Origin: Micromonospora chalcea
GTDB taxonomy: Bacteria > Actinomycetota > Actinomycetes > Mycobacteriales > Micromonosporaceae
Assembly: GCF_002926165.1 (NCBI RefSeq)
Contig: NZ_MAGP01000100.1
Span: 31,043 to 95,042 of the forward strand
Length of the DNA: 64,000 nt
Direction of reading: 5' to 3'
A model generated the notes under the pieces. The model had not been told where the DNA came from. It did no database searches and saw only the letters and a program-made list of their open reading frames with translations. The position numbers were made by a program, and so were the translations under genes. Of this stretch, positions 26,520-34,154 are shown in pieces. How positions within the stretch are numbered: position 1 is the first letter of the stretch; each line of letters opens with the position of its first letter.

Positions 26520-27456
26520 GGCGCTGAGCGCGGGGGCCGTGGCACGCCGGTTGGGTGTGGCGGTCACCACGCTGCGCACCTGGCACCAGCGGTACGGCCT
26601 CGGTCCCAGCGAGCACGTGCCGGGCCACCACCGGCGCTACACGCCCGCCGACCTCGCCCGCCTGGAGATCATGCGCCGGCTGACCACCGAGGGGGTGGCG
26701 CCCGCCGAGGCGGCCCGCTGGGCCCGGCAGGCCCCGGCCGTGCCGCCGCCGGACCGGCTCGCGCTCAAGGCACGGACCTCGGCGGTACGCGACGGCGGCG
26801 GCACGACCATCCCGGTCGGCCGGGCCGGCCCCGCCGCACGGGGGCTGGCCCGTGCCGCGATGCGCCTGGACTCGGTGACCATCGCGCGGACCATCGCCGA
26901 GGCGCTCGCCGCCGACGGGGTGGTGGCGACCTGGGAGGGGCTGCTCCGGCCGGTGCTCACCGGGATCGGGGAACGGCACGCCGCCACCGCCGGCCTGATC
27001 GAGGTGGAACACCTGATGTCCCGGTGCGTCTCGGTGGCGTTCGCCACGGTGATCCGGGCCCACCCGAACGGCGGACCGCCCCGGATCCTGCTCTCCTGCG
27101 CCGACGAGGAACAGCACTCGTTGCCGCTGGAGGCGCTCGCCGCCGCGCTCGCGGAGGCCGGTGTGAGCTGTCGCATGCTCGGCGCCCGGGTACCGTTGCC
27201 CGCCCTGGTGGAGGCGGTCAACCGGACCGGGCCGGCGGCCGTGGTCCTCTGGTCGCACACCCGCGCGACCGCCGACCCGTGCCAGCTCACCGCGCTGCTG
27301 ACCGTCCCCCGCCGGCCGCTGCTGGTGCTCGCCGCCGGGCCCGGCTGGCGGGCCGACTCGCTGCCGGCCGGGGTGGTCCGGCCGGTGGATCTGGCCGAGG
27401 CGCTCTCCCTCGCCCTGGCGGTACGGGACTCGCTGGACCAGTCGACGAAGGGCTGA
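26509..27456 (+). CDS. MerR-family regulator with B12-binding-like domain (LitR/CarH type)
   Basis: 315 residues from a GTG. The N-terminal HTH (AGAVARRLGVAVTTLRTWHQRYGL, GHHRRYTPADLARL) is followed by a helical bundle and a Rossmann-like domain. CarH photoreceptors use W-x9-EH and E-x-H-x-x-G motifs to hold adenosylcobalamin. Here the first reads H157-x9-E167-H168, with His replacing Trp, and the second reads E201-x-H203-x-x-P206, with Pro replacing Gly. The His ligand and the EH pair remain. It probably represses the divergent crt promoters in the dark, but true cobalamin binding is uncertain. It is last in the crtE operon. Confidence 0.85.
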   Translation: MADEALSAGAVARRLGVAVTTLRTWHQRYGLGPSEHVPGHHRRYTPADLARLEIMRRLTTEGVAPAEAARWARQAPAVPPPDRLALKARTSAVRDGGGTTIPVGRAGPAARGLARAAMRLDSVTIARTIAEALAADGVVATWEGLLRPVLTGIGERHAATAGLIEVEHLMSRCVSVAFATVIRAHPNGGPPRILLSCADEEQHSLPLEALAAALAEAGVSCRMLGARVPLPALVEAVNRTGPAAVVLWSHTRATADPCQLTALLTVPRRPLLVLAAGPGWRADSLPAGVVRPVDLAEALSLALAVRDSLDQSTKG

Positions 27457-27467
27457 CGGCCCTTTTC
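27448..27467 (+). terminator. Intrinsic terminator straddling the stop codon of the MerR gene
   Basis: AAGGGC (27448-27453) pairs with GCCCTT (27459-27464), and TTTTC follows directly (27463-27467). The stop codon TGA (27454-27456) lies in the loop, so the hairpin uses the last two codons. It ends the crtE operon. Confidence 0.6.
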
Positions 27468-27531
27468 GCTCCGGGGCGCGTCCACTACGGTCGGAAAGTC
27501 CGTCTGACCCCGACCCCTCCGGGAGCGACGA

Positions 27532-28317
27532 ATGCGTCCACGCGCCCTGCCGGCGCTCGCCCTGGGCCTGGTGCTCCTCGTCACCGCCTGCGGCGAAGCC
27601 GGCAAGTCACCCGATCAGGCGGCGGCCTCGCCGTCGGTCTCGGCGTCGCCGTCGCCCGTGACGAAGCCCTCACCGACCCCGACCGTCACCCCCAGGAAGC
27701 CGAAGCTGCGCCCGGTGCCCAAGAAGCTCCCGGCGGGCCTGCACCGGGCCAGCGGGAGCAGCGGGGTGGCGCTCACCTTCGACGACGGGCCGGACCCCCG
27801 CTACACCCCGCAGATCCTGGCCCAGCTCCGGGCGGCCCGGGTCACCGCGACGTTCTGCGTGGTCGGCCAGCAGGCCAAGCGCTACCCGGAGCTGGTGGCC
27901 CGGATCGTCCGCGAGGGTCACCAGCTCTGCAACCACAGCTGGCACCACGACGTGAACCTCGGCCGGCGGTCGGCCACCGAGATCCGGGCCGACCTGGAAC
28001 GGACCAACGACGCCATCCGCGCCGCCGCGCCCAAGGCGCCGATCACCTGGTTCCGCCAGCCCGGCGGCCGGTGGACCGCCGAGGAGATCGTGGTGGCCCG
28101 GCAGATGGGCCTGCGCCCGCTGCACTGGAGCGTGGACCCGCAGGACTGGGACCACCCGCCGGCGAAGACGATCATCAAGCGGGTGAAGGGCGCCACCCGG
28201 AACGGCTCGATCGTGCTGATGCACGACGCGGGCGGTGACCGGGCCCAGACGATGGCCGCGTGCCGGCACCTGATCCCGGACCTGAAGCGGCGGTACGGGA
28301 TCGCGCGGCTACCCTGA
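27532..28317 (+). CDS. Polysaccharide deacetylase (NodB domain) lipoprotein
   Basis: 261 residues. The lipobox LLVTAC is at about residues 16-21, so it is membrane anchored. A Pro/Thr/Ser-rich spacer (25-65) precedes the NodB domain with TFDDGPDPRYTPQIL (metal Asp pair), NHSWHHDVNL (metal His pair) and RQPGGRW. It probably removes acetyl groups from peptidoglycan or another wall polymer outside the membrane. It stands alone between the crt operon and the tRNA cluster. Confidence 0.92.
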   Translation: MRPRALPALALGLVLLVTACGEAGKSPDQAAASPSVSASPSPVTKPSPTPTVTPRKPKLRPVPKKLPAGLHRASGSSGVALTFDDGPDPRYTPQILAQLRAARVTATFCVVGQQAKRYPELVARIVREGHQLCNHSWHHDVNLGRRSATEIRADLERTNDAIRAAAPKAPITWFRQPGGRWTAEEIVVARQMGLRPLHWSVDPQDWDHPPAKTIIKRVKGATRNGSIVLMHDAGGDRAQTMAACRHLIPDLKRRYGIARLP

Positions 28318-28460
28318 CCTGCGGTTTTGCCCGGCGTCGCGGCCATGCCCATACCGGTTTGGCCGTCCGTGCAGACATGACATATGCTTCTCCTGCCTCC
28401 GGCGGGGCCGGATGGGAGCAAGTCCGCTTGAAGTTGCGAGTGTGCAATGATGGCGGGGCC

Positions 28461-28533
28461 GCCCTCATCGTCTAGCGGCCCAGGACGCCGCCCTTTCAAG
28501 GCGGTAGCACGGGTTCGAATCCCGTTGGGGGCA
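28461..28533 (+). tRNA. tRNA-Glu (anticodon TTC)
   Basis: A full cloverleaf. The 7-base acceptor stem is GCCCTCA with TGGGGGC (one G-T pair), the anticodon stem-loop is CCGCC-CTTTCAA-GGCGG, and the T arm is CGGGTTCGAATCCCG. Discriminator base is A; CCA is not encoded. Confidence 0.95.
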
Positions 28534-28566
28534 CGGTCCGGCTCGCGCCGGATGCAACACCAGCCA

Positions 28567-28640
28567 GGTCCTGTGGAGCAGTTGGAGTGCTCGCCGCCCT
28601 GTCAAGGCGGAGGTCGCGGGTTCAAGTCCCGTCAGGACCG
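28567..28640 (+). tRNA. tRNA-Asp (anticodon GTC)
   Basis: Acceptor GGTCCTG pairs with CAGGACC, the anticodon arm is CCGCC-CTGTCAA-GGCGG, and the T arm is CGGGTTCAAGTCCCG. The discriminator base is G, as expected for tRNA-Asp. It follows tRNA-Glu by 33 bases, so the pair is likely co-transcribed. CCA is not encoded. Confidence 0.95.
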
Positions 28641-28649
28641 CAAGCGCTG

Positions 28650-28675
28650 ACGCCGCGCAGCTCAATGCGCGGCGT
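28650..28675 (+). terminator. Hairpin after tRNA-Asp
   Basis: ACGCCGCGCA (28650-28659) and TGCGCGGCGT (28666-28675) form a perfect 10-base stem with a 6-base loop, followed by TCTGCG. It probably ends the Glu-Asp tRNA transcript. A TAGCAT sequence about 20 bases later may be the -10 of the tRNA-Phe promoter. Confidence 0.6.
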
Positions 28676-28716
28676 TCTGCGTATCGGCTCATGCGGTAGC
28701 ATGTGCCGAGCACCAC

Positions 28717-28790
28717 GGCCAGGTAGCTCAGTTGGTACGAGCGTCCGACTGAAAATCGGAAGGTCGGCGGTTCGACCCCGCCCCTGGCCA
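28717..28790 (+). tRNA. tRNA-Phe (anticodon GAA)
   Basis: Acceptor GGCCAGG pairs with CCTGGCC, the anticodon arm is CCGAC-TGAAAAT-CGG-type with anticodon GAA, and the T arm is GGCGGTTCGACCCCGCC. Discriminator base A. CCA is not encoded. Ends just before a terminator hairpin. Confidence 0.95.
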
Positions 28791-28813
28791 CATAGCCTTT
28801 CGCCGGGCTACAG

Positions 28814-28853
28814 GAACGCCGACCAGCGGATACGCAGGTCGGCGTTCTGCTTT
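28814..28853. terminator. Terminator between tRNA-Phe and the convergent lysR gene
   Basis: GAACGCCGACC (28814-28824) and GGTCGGCGTTC (28837-28847) form a perfect 11-base stem with a 12-base loop, followed by TGCTTTTC on the plus strand. It ends the tRNA-Phe transcript and sits directly at the stop of the convergent LysR gene, so it may serve both. Confidence 0.7.
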
Positions 28854-29750
28854 TCAGCCCAGGTGGGCCGCCTCCGCCCGCAGGTGCTCCAGGAAATGCG
28901 TGACCGCCGGCGGCGGCGTCCTGCCCCGCACGGTCGCCGCGAATATCTGCCGTACCGACTCGTCGTCCGGGTGCAGGCGCAGCAGGGCGATGTCCGGCGG
29001 GGTTCCGCGTACCGCCAGGGCCGGAACCAGGGCCACCCCCAACCCGGCGGCGACGCATCCCAGCTTGCCGGTCCACTCGGCCGCGACGATGTCGATGCGC
29101 GGCGAGAAACCGCTGGGCAGGCTTGCGCGGAGCAGGCTGTTCTCCGCGGTGGCCGAGCCCACGACGAACGCTTCCGGGGCGAGGTCCGCCAGGCGCACCG
29201 AGCGGCGGCGCGCCAGCCGGTGGTCACGCGCGACCGCGACCAGGAGCCGCTCGTCGAGCAGGTGTCGCAGGTCGAATCGTTCGCGGTCCAGCTCGCCCGT
29301 GGGCGAGGTGCTGACCACTGCCACATCCGCCTCCTCGGCGAGCAGGCGCTCCAGCAGCCGCGGCGTCACGCCCTCGACCAGCGAAAGCGAGACCTCCGGG
29401 TAGGCCGAGCGGAACGACGCCATCGCCCGGGGCACGAGGGCCGCGACAGCGGTCGGGAAGGCGCCCACACGCAGCCGCCCTCGGCCGAGCCCACGCAGGT
29501 CGTCGAGGTCACGCCGGGCCGCGGCGAGCCGGTCGAGGACCGCCTCGGCGTGCGGGAGCAGCTCTCGTCCCTCCTCGGTGAGGGCGACGCCGCGGGGCAG
29601 CCGGTCGAAGAGCCGGGCGCCGATGTCGGCCTCGAGCGCGGCTATCTGCCGGGAGACAGCCGACTGGGTGAAGCTGAGGGCGCGCGCGGCGGTGGTGATC
29701 GAGCCGTGCCGCGCGACGGTGCGGAACACCTCCAGCAGCTGAGTCTCCAT
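28854..29750 (-). CDS. LysR-family transcriptional regulator
   Basis: 298 residues from ATG. The winged HTH is at residues 1-60 (METQLLEVFRTVARHGSITT, ALSFTQSAVSRQIAALE) and the effector-binding domain follows. It is divergent from the dehydrogenase-Rid fusion gene 80 bases away, so it most likely controls that gene and itself. A direct repeat in the gap is a candidate operator. The effector is unknown. Confidence 0.92.
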   Translation of the reverse strand: METQLLEVFRTVARHGSITTAARALSFTQSAVSRQIAALEADIGARLFDRLPRGVALTEEGRELLPHAEAVLDRLAAARRDLDDLRGLGRGRLRVGAFPTAVAALVPRAMASFRSAYPEVSLSLVEGVTPRLLERLLAEEADVAVVSTSPTGELDRERFDLRHLLDERLLVAVARDHRLARRRSVRLADLAPEAFVVGSATAENSLLRASLPSGFSPRIDIVAAEWTGKLGCVAAGLGVALVPALAVRGTPPDIALLRLHPDDESVRQIFAATVRGRTPPPAVTHFLEHLRAEAAHLG

Positions 29751-29751
29751 G

Positions 29752-29783
29752 GGCAGGCATGGTAATCACGCATGGCAGGCATG
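29752..29783. promoter_or_regulatory. Candidate LysR operator: direct repeats one helical face apart
   Basis: GGCAGGCATG occurs at 29752-29761 and again at 29774-29783, 22 bases apart (about two helical turns), immediately upstream of the lysR start. LysR-type proteins bind as tetramers across such intervals. The function is inferred from position only. Confidence 0.4.
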
Positions 29784-29830
29784 CAAGACATTCGTTTGTC
29801 GCATTACCCTCACCGGCCTAGCGTTACCGC

Positions 29831-31066
29831 GTGAAGATCATCGCGGTCCTCGGGACCGGGCACATGGGTACGCCGATCGCGCGCCGCCTCCTGACCGGCG
29901 GCAACCGGGTCAGAGTGTGGAACCGCAGCCCGGAGCGTTCGGAGCCGCTCGCGGCGGTCGGCGCGACGGTGGCCGCGAGCCCGTCCGCCGCGGTCGACGG
30001 AGCCGAGGTCGTCGTCGTCATGCTCGCCGCCCCCGGCGCGGTCGAGACGGTGCTGTTCGGGCCGGACGGCGCCGCCACCGCGCTCCGACCCGGGACGGTC
30101 GTGGTGCAGATGTCGACGATCGGGCCGGACGAGGTCCGAGCGGTGGCCGGCCGGCTTCCGGCGGGCGTCTCCCTCCTCGACGCCCCCGTCGGCGGCAGCG
30201 TCAACGCCGCCGAGGCCGGCACGCTGGTGATCTTCGCGGGCGGCCCTGCCGATGCCGTGGAGAGGGTGGCTCCGGTGCTGGGGCAACTCGGGACGGTCCG
30301 CCACTGCGGTCCGATCGGCGCAGGTGCCGCCGTCAAACTCGTCGCGAACACGGGCCTGGTGACGGCTGTCGCCGCGCTGCACGACGCGCTGGCTGTCGCC
30401 GCAGCGCTCGGTGTCGACAGGCAGACCGCCCTCGACGTGCTCGACCGTGGGGCCCTCGGCGGCGCGGTCGGACGGGCCACAGCCTCGGGCGCCTCGTTCG
30501 CAGTCACGATGGCGGCGAAGGATGCCCGGCTGGCGCTGCGCCGCCCGGTGCCGGCCCCCGTGCTGGAGGCCGCCCTCGACCTGATGCGGGCCGCGCCGGA
30601 CCAGGACGCCGATCTCTCCTCCCTCGTCTCCCCCGACTTCTGCGAAGGGACGCTGATGCGCCTCACCCTGGACAACCCCGAATCCGTCGCGGCCCCGTTC
30701 GGCGACCGCTTCGCGCACGTCGCCCGGATCGATGTCGGCGGCGGCGCGCTGCTGATGCTCGCCGGACAGGTCGCCGTCGACGACGACGGCGAGGTGGTGG
30801 CCCCCGGAGACGCCGGCGCCCAGGCCGAACGGATCTTCGAGATCGTGGGCGGCGTGCTCGCGGCGCACGGCGCGAGCTTCGACGACGTGCTGCACGTCCG
30901 CACGTTCATGACGGACCTGGCTGACCTGTCGGCGTACGCGGCCGTCCGGCGACGGCTCTTCACTGGCACACCGCCGCCGGCGAGCACGACTGTCGAGATC
31001 AGCAAGCTCTTCCTGCCGGGCGCTGTGCTCGAGGTCGAGGTCACGGCCGTGGTCCGGTCCCGCTAG
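29831..31066 (+). CDS. Fusion: 3-hydroxyisobutyrate dehydrogenase-like reductase plus Rid-family domain
   Basis: 411 residues from GTG. Residues 1 to about 268 are a beta-hydroxyacid dehydrogenase: GTGHMGTPIA binds NAD(P), DAPVGGS is the substrate loop and GAAVKLVANTG holds the catalytic Lys. From about 278 to the end is a YjgF/RidA domain (LAGQVAVDDDGEVV, VLHVRTFMTDL, LEVEVTAVV). In active RidA an Arg in P-A-R-S-x-V-E hydrolyses imines. Here the segment is PASTTVEI, so that Arg is absent, while the later Glu is kept. The Rid part may bind a small ligand instead of deaminating imines. The single frame is continuous, so this is a true fusion. The divergent LysR gene is the likely regulator. 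Confidence 0.88.
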   Translation: MKIIAVLGTGHMGTPIARRLLTGGNRVRVWNRSPERSEPLAAVGATVAASPSAAVDGAEVVVVMLAAPGAVETVLFGPDGAATALRPGTVVVQMSTIGPDEVRAVAGRLPAGVSLLDAPVGGSVNAAEAGTLVIFAGGPADAVERVAPVLGQLGTVRHCGPIGAGAAVKLVANTGLVTAVAALHDALAVAAALGVDRQTALDVLDRGALGGAVGRATASGASFAVTMAAKDARLALRRPVPAPVLEAALDLMRAAPDQDADLSSLVSPDFCEGTLMRLTLDNPESVAAPFGDRFAHVARIDVGGGALLMLAGQVAVDDDGEVVAPGDAGAQAERIFEIVGGVLAAHGASFDDVLHVRTFMTDLADLSAYAAVRRRLFTGTPPPASTTVEISKLFLPGAVLEVEVTAVVRSR

Positions 31067-31192
31067 GTGTCGCGACGATTGGGCTTCCCGGCCGACGGGC
31101 CGTATCCACGGCCGGCACAGGTCGCCACCCTGAGTACCTAACGGGTGTACGGTCCCCGGCAACGGCGGCGGCGCCTACGGTGAGCCCGCTGA

Positions 31193-32200
31193 GTGACGGA
31201 CGGAATGAGGCAGGTGAGCACCAGAAGGTCGCGTGTGCGGACGCTGCGTACGGCTCTGACGTCGGTCCTCGTACTGGTCGTGATCCTGGTGGGCGGGTGC
31301 GGCCGGATCTCGGGGCTCCTGGATTCCGTCTCCCTGTTCCATCCGGTGTGGGCCGCCGACGGCTGGGTCTACTACCTGCGGGAGGTGACCTCGACCTCGG
31401 GCTCGGGAGTAGCCGAGGTGTGGCGGCAGCGGCCCGACGGGAGCGGCGAGGAAGCCGTTCTCACGCGCGCCCCGGCGGTGCCCGCCTGCGAAGCGGGCTT
31501 GTTCAGCTTCTTGTTCGCCGACCCCGACGGCGACCTCGGGGTGGCCCTCGAATGCGGCTGGGACGGAACGGAGCTGCTCACCTACTCGCCGGCCGACAAG
31601 ACGTTCGAGCCTCTGGCGTCGACGCGCTTCCTCGCCGGTGCCGCACTCGTGAACGGTGACGGCAGAGGATATGTGCAGGCGCGCCGGAAGTGCGGGCCGG
31701 GGGGAATCCAGCTGCTCGCTGACGGGAAGGCGTCTGAGTTCCCCTCTCCGGTGACGGTCGACGGGACAACCTTCAACCTCAGTGGCAGTGATACGGGTTG
31801 CGAGTCCATGGTGCTGGTGCGGTCGCCGGCAACCATGGGTGAGCGGCTGTTCTTCATCACCGCACCCGACACCCTCGGCAGGTTGCCGCTGCCCGTCGAG
31901 GTGTATCCGTCTGACTTCACCTGGCACCTGACCGAGTGGGACGTCGGATCGGCCACGGCCAGGTTCCTCGCGGAGCTTCCCGGGCTCGCCGACCTGGCGG
32001 TGTCGCCGGACGGCAGGTCGGTGATCGCCGCCGTCGCGTCGGATCACGTGGGCGGCGTGTGGTCGGTCGACGTCGACACCGGGAAGAAGACGCGGATCGC
32101 CGACGGTGAGCGCGCGTACCACCCGAGCTTCTCTCCGGACGGCAAGCGGTTCGTCTACGTCGAGGCCTTCAGGCGGCTGAGGTTCGCCGAGGCACGGTAG
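31193..32200 (+). CDS. Putative lipoprotein with beta-propeller-like repeats
   Basis: 335 residues from a GTG at 31193; an ATG at 31205 or a GTG at 31214 (after GAGG) are equally possible starts. A hydrophobic segment ends in the lipobox LVGGC at about residues 33-37. Later segments such as LAVSPDGRSVIAAVAS and PSFSPDGKRFVYVE match TolB/WD40-like PD40 repeats. It is probably an extracytoplasmic membrane-anchored propeller protein. Function unknown. No clear operon partner. Confidence 0.75.
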   Translation: MTDGMRQVSTRRSRVRTLRTALTSVLVLVVILVGGCGRISGLLDSVSLFHPVWAADGWVYYLREVTSTSGSGVAEVWRQRPDGSGEEAVLTRAPAVPACEAGLFSFLFADPDGDLGVALECGWDGTELLTYSPADKTFEPLASTRFLAGAALVNGDGRGYVQARRKCGPGGIQLLADGKASEFPSPVTVDGTTFNLSGSDTGCESMVLVRSPATMGERLFFITAPDTLGRLPLPVEVYPSDFTWHLTEWDVGSATARFLAELPGLADLAVSPDGRSVIAAVASDHVGGVWSVDVDTGKKTRIADGERAYHPSFSPDGKRFVYVEAFRRLRFAEAR

Positions 32201-32251
32201 TCGCCGGCCGGCTCACGCCGCGAGGGACGCCCCGCGCCTCGGCCGCGCGAT

Positions 32252-32836
32252 ATGTTGCACGCTGTGACAGGGCCTGAGATCACCGTTGCGACGCCGGAAG
32301 ACCGTGGCAGCGTGGTCACGTCGCTGGTCGCGGCCTTCACCAAGGATCCGGTCCTGCGGCACCTGTTCCCCGACGAGGCGACCTATGCGCGTTATGCAGC
32401 CGCCTTCTTCGGGCACCTGTTCGACAAGCGGGTGCACAAGGAGACGATCTGGACGATCGGCCACGGCGCGTCGGTGGCGATCTGGGAGCCACCGGCATCC
32501 GGGAGCGCACCGCCGGACGACGATCTCGCCGCCCAGCTTCCCGCCGACGTGTTGAACCGCGTACGCGCCTACGACGAGGCGGTGCACGCCGCGCTGCCGG
32601 CGGCACCGTTCTGGTACCTGGGGGTGCTGGGTACGCACCCGGACCACGCCGGCCGCAGGTGGGGCCACGCCGTGATGCGGGTGGGGCTGGACCGGGCCGC
32701 CGCGGACGGCCTGCCGGCGATTCTGGAGACCAGCAACCCGGACAACGTCGAGGTGTACCGGCGCGCCGGCTGGGAGGTGGTGCACGCCTTCGCGGAGCCG
32801 CTGCCCACCTGGGTCATGCGGAATCGCCGCACCTGA
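32252..32836 (+). CDS. GNAT-family N-acetyltransferase
   Basis: 194 residues. The acetyl-CoA motif A is LGVLGTHPDHAGRRWGHAVM and the C-terminal part has LETSNPDNVEVYRRAGWEVV, typical of GNAT enzymes. An initial ATG at 32252 is taken; a GTG at 32264 would also serve. Substrate unknown. A strong terminator follows it. Confidence 0.88.
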   Translation: MLHAVTGPEITVATPEDRGSVVTSLVAAFTKDPVLRHLFPDEATYARYAAAFFGHLFDKRVHKETIWTIGHGASVAIWEPPASGSAPPDDDLAAQLPADVLNRVRAYDEAVHAALPAAPFWYLGVLGTHPDHAGRRWGHAVMRVGLDRAAADGLPAILETSNPDNVEVYRRAGWEVVHAFAEPLPTWVMRNRRT

Positions 32837-32848
32837 CCGTGCGACAGA

Positions 32849-32880
32849 GATCCCCACCGGCGGAGACGCCGGTGGGGATC
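32849..32880. terminator. Bidirectional terminator hairpin
   Basis: GATCCCCACCGGC (32849-32861) and GCCGGTGGGGATC (32868-32880) form a perfect 13-base stem with a 6-base loop. It lies between the convergent GNAT and cadI/arsI genes, only 6 bases from the latter's stop. Confidence 0.75.
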
Positions 32881-32886
32881 CGCCGT

Positions 32887-33324
32887 TCAGACGCCGGCGG
32901 GCTGCTCCGCGGTGTCCGAGGCGCAGCAGGCGCTCTCGGTCACCTTCTCCAGCTGCGGCGAGTCGGCCTTGACCGTGTAGACCTCCCACGGCTCGTCGCC
33001 GGGGCCGCGCACCCAGACCTTGTCCTGGAGCGCGTAGCAGCACTCGGTGTCGTTCTCCTCCAGCGTGATCAGGCCGGACTCGGTGAGCCGGCTGGTCGCG
33101 GCGTTCACCTCGCCGGTGGTGGCCACCTCGACCCCGAGGTGGTCCATCACCGTCGGCAGGCCGGGCTCACCTTCGAGGAGTACGAGCTTCAGCGGCGGGT
33201 TCTCCACCGCGAAGTTGGCGTAGCCGGGGCGGCGCTTGGCCGGCTCGACGCCGAACAGCTTGCTGTAGAAGGCGACGGAGCCTTCGAGGTCGGAGACGCG
33301 CAGGGCGAGCTGGACGCGGGACAT
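32887..33324 (-). CDS. ArsI/CadI-type vicinal-oxygen-chelate metalloenzyme
   Basis: 145 residues from ATG. VOC fold start RVQLALRVSDLEGSVAFYSKLFG, ENDTECCYALQDKVWV with a vicinal Cys pair and PWEVYTV with the metal Glu match CadI and ArsI. ArsI splits the C-As bond of trivalent organoarsenicals; CadI is cadmium-induced. The first His ligand of ArsI is a Gln here (VQLAL), as in actinobacterial CadI-like members. A second Cys pair lies near the C-terminus. The normal divergent arsR is only a remnant (33401), so regulation may be lost. Confidence 0.87.
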   Translation of the reverse strand: MSRVQLALRVSDLEGSVAFYSKLFGVEPAKRRPGYANFAVENPPLKLVLLEGEPGLPTVMDHLGVEVATTGEVNAATSRLTESGLITLEENDTECCYALQDKVWVRGPGDEPWEVYTVKADSPQLEKVTESACCASDTAEQPAGV

Positions 33325-33400
33325 GTGAACTCCCTGTCTAGATGTTTATCGAAGCAGACTCCACCCTGCCCTCTGCTTTGAAGTCTGTCAACCTAGAGAA

Positions 33401-33600
33401 ATGTCGAAACAAGCGCTGCCGGCGCCTCGGCGTCGGAGATCTGCGTCTGGCTCCGAGCGGCGCGGCACCTGGGCCTGGTACCGGGTACGCCCCGAGGCGT
33501 TCCGCCAACTCGGCGCGCCTGTCCCACCACACAGCGCTGTCGTGGAGCGGCGTTCCCGGTGTCCGGAAGCGGGCGCAACGGAAGCTGCGCACCGAGACAT
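33401..33600 (+). pseudogene. arsR remnant with the DNA-binding core deleted
   Basis: The frame begins MSKQALPAP, the usual start of actinobacterial ArsR/SmtB repressors next to cadI/arsI. About 18 codons later it reads SERRGTWAWYRVRPEAFRQL, the usual C-terminal helix of the same family. The roughly 65 residues between, with the metal site and winged helix, are missing, and no normal stop follows. The frame runs on into a shadow of the next gene. It lies divergent from cadI/arsI, where arsR is expected. The 3' limit is approximate. Confidence 0.65.
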
Positions 33601-33621
33601 GAGCCGGTATGGTCCGGACCT

Positions 33622-34134
33622 ATGGGACAGGAGATGGCCGATCCGGATGAGGTCCGGCAGGAATCCGACCGCTTCTCCCTCCGCAGCAACCTGTTCGTCC
33701 CGGCGTCGGCCGAGCGGGCGTACGCCGTGTTCACCGAATCGCTCGCCGACTGGTGGGTACGCGAGTACACCTGGTCCGGCCCGCAGGCGCTCGCCGCGCT
33801 CGGCATCGAACCCCGGGCCGGCGGCATGCTCTACGAGATCGGCCCGTACGGCTTCCGCAACGACTGGGGCCGCGTGCTGACCTGGGATCCGCCTAGGCGT
33901 CTGGTCTTCACCTGGCAGATCGGCCCGGACCGGGTGCCGGTGCCGGACCCGGCCGGCGCCAGCGAGGTGGAGGTCCTGTTCCACCCCGAGGGCCCGGAAC
34001 TGACCCGGGTCGAGGTCGAGCACCGCTACTTCGACCGGCACGGCGCCGCGGCCGAGGGCTACCGCGAGGCGCTCACGGCCGGCTGGCACGAGTTGCTCTG
34101 CCGCTACCTGGCGACGGTCGCCCGCACCGCCTGA
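33622..34134 (+). CDS. SRPBCC/AHSA1-like domain protein
   Basis: 170 residues from ATG at 33622 (MGQEMADPDEVRQ); an in-frame ATG at 33634 is the alternative. The SRPBCC fold is seen as FVPASAERAYAVFTESLADWW, RRLVFTWQIGPD and a C-terminal helix (GYREALTAGWHELLCRYL). It binds hydrophobic ligands in a cavity; the ligand is unknown. These are often paired with an ArsR regulator, and the neighbouring gene is an arsR remnant, so the two may once have been a unit. Confidence 0.85.
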   Translation: MGQEMADPDEVRQESDRFSLRSNLFVPASAERAYAVFTESLADWWVREYTWSGPQALAALGIEPRAGGMLYEIGPYGFRNDWGRVLTWDPPRRLVFTWQIGPDRVPVPDPAGASEVEVLFHPEGPELTRVEVEHRYFDRHGAAAEGYREALTAGWHELLCRYLATVARTA

Positions 34135-34154
34135 CCCGTACCCGATGGGCCCGG

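Noticed and set aside
28318..28460. Possible promoter elements and small frame before tRNA-Glu
   Set aside because: No convincing -35/-10 pair at normal spacing, and the small frames lack a start site.
33338..33592. An 84-codon minus-strand frame upstream of cadI/arsI
   Set aside because: No ArsR or other domain; it overlaps the better-supported arsR remnant on the plus strand.
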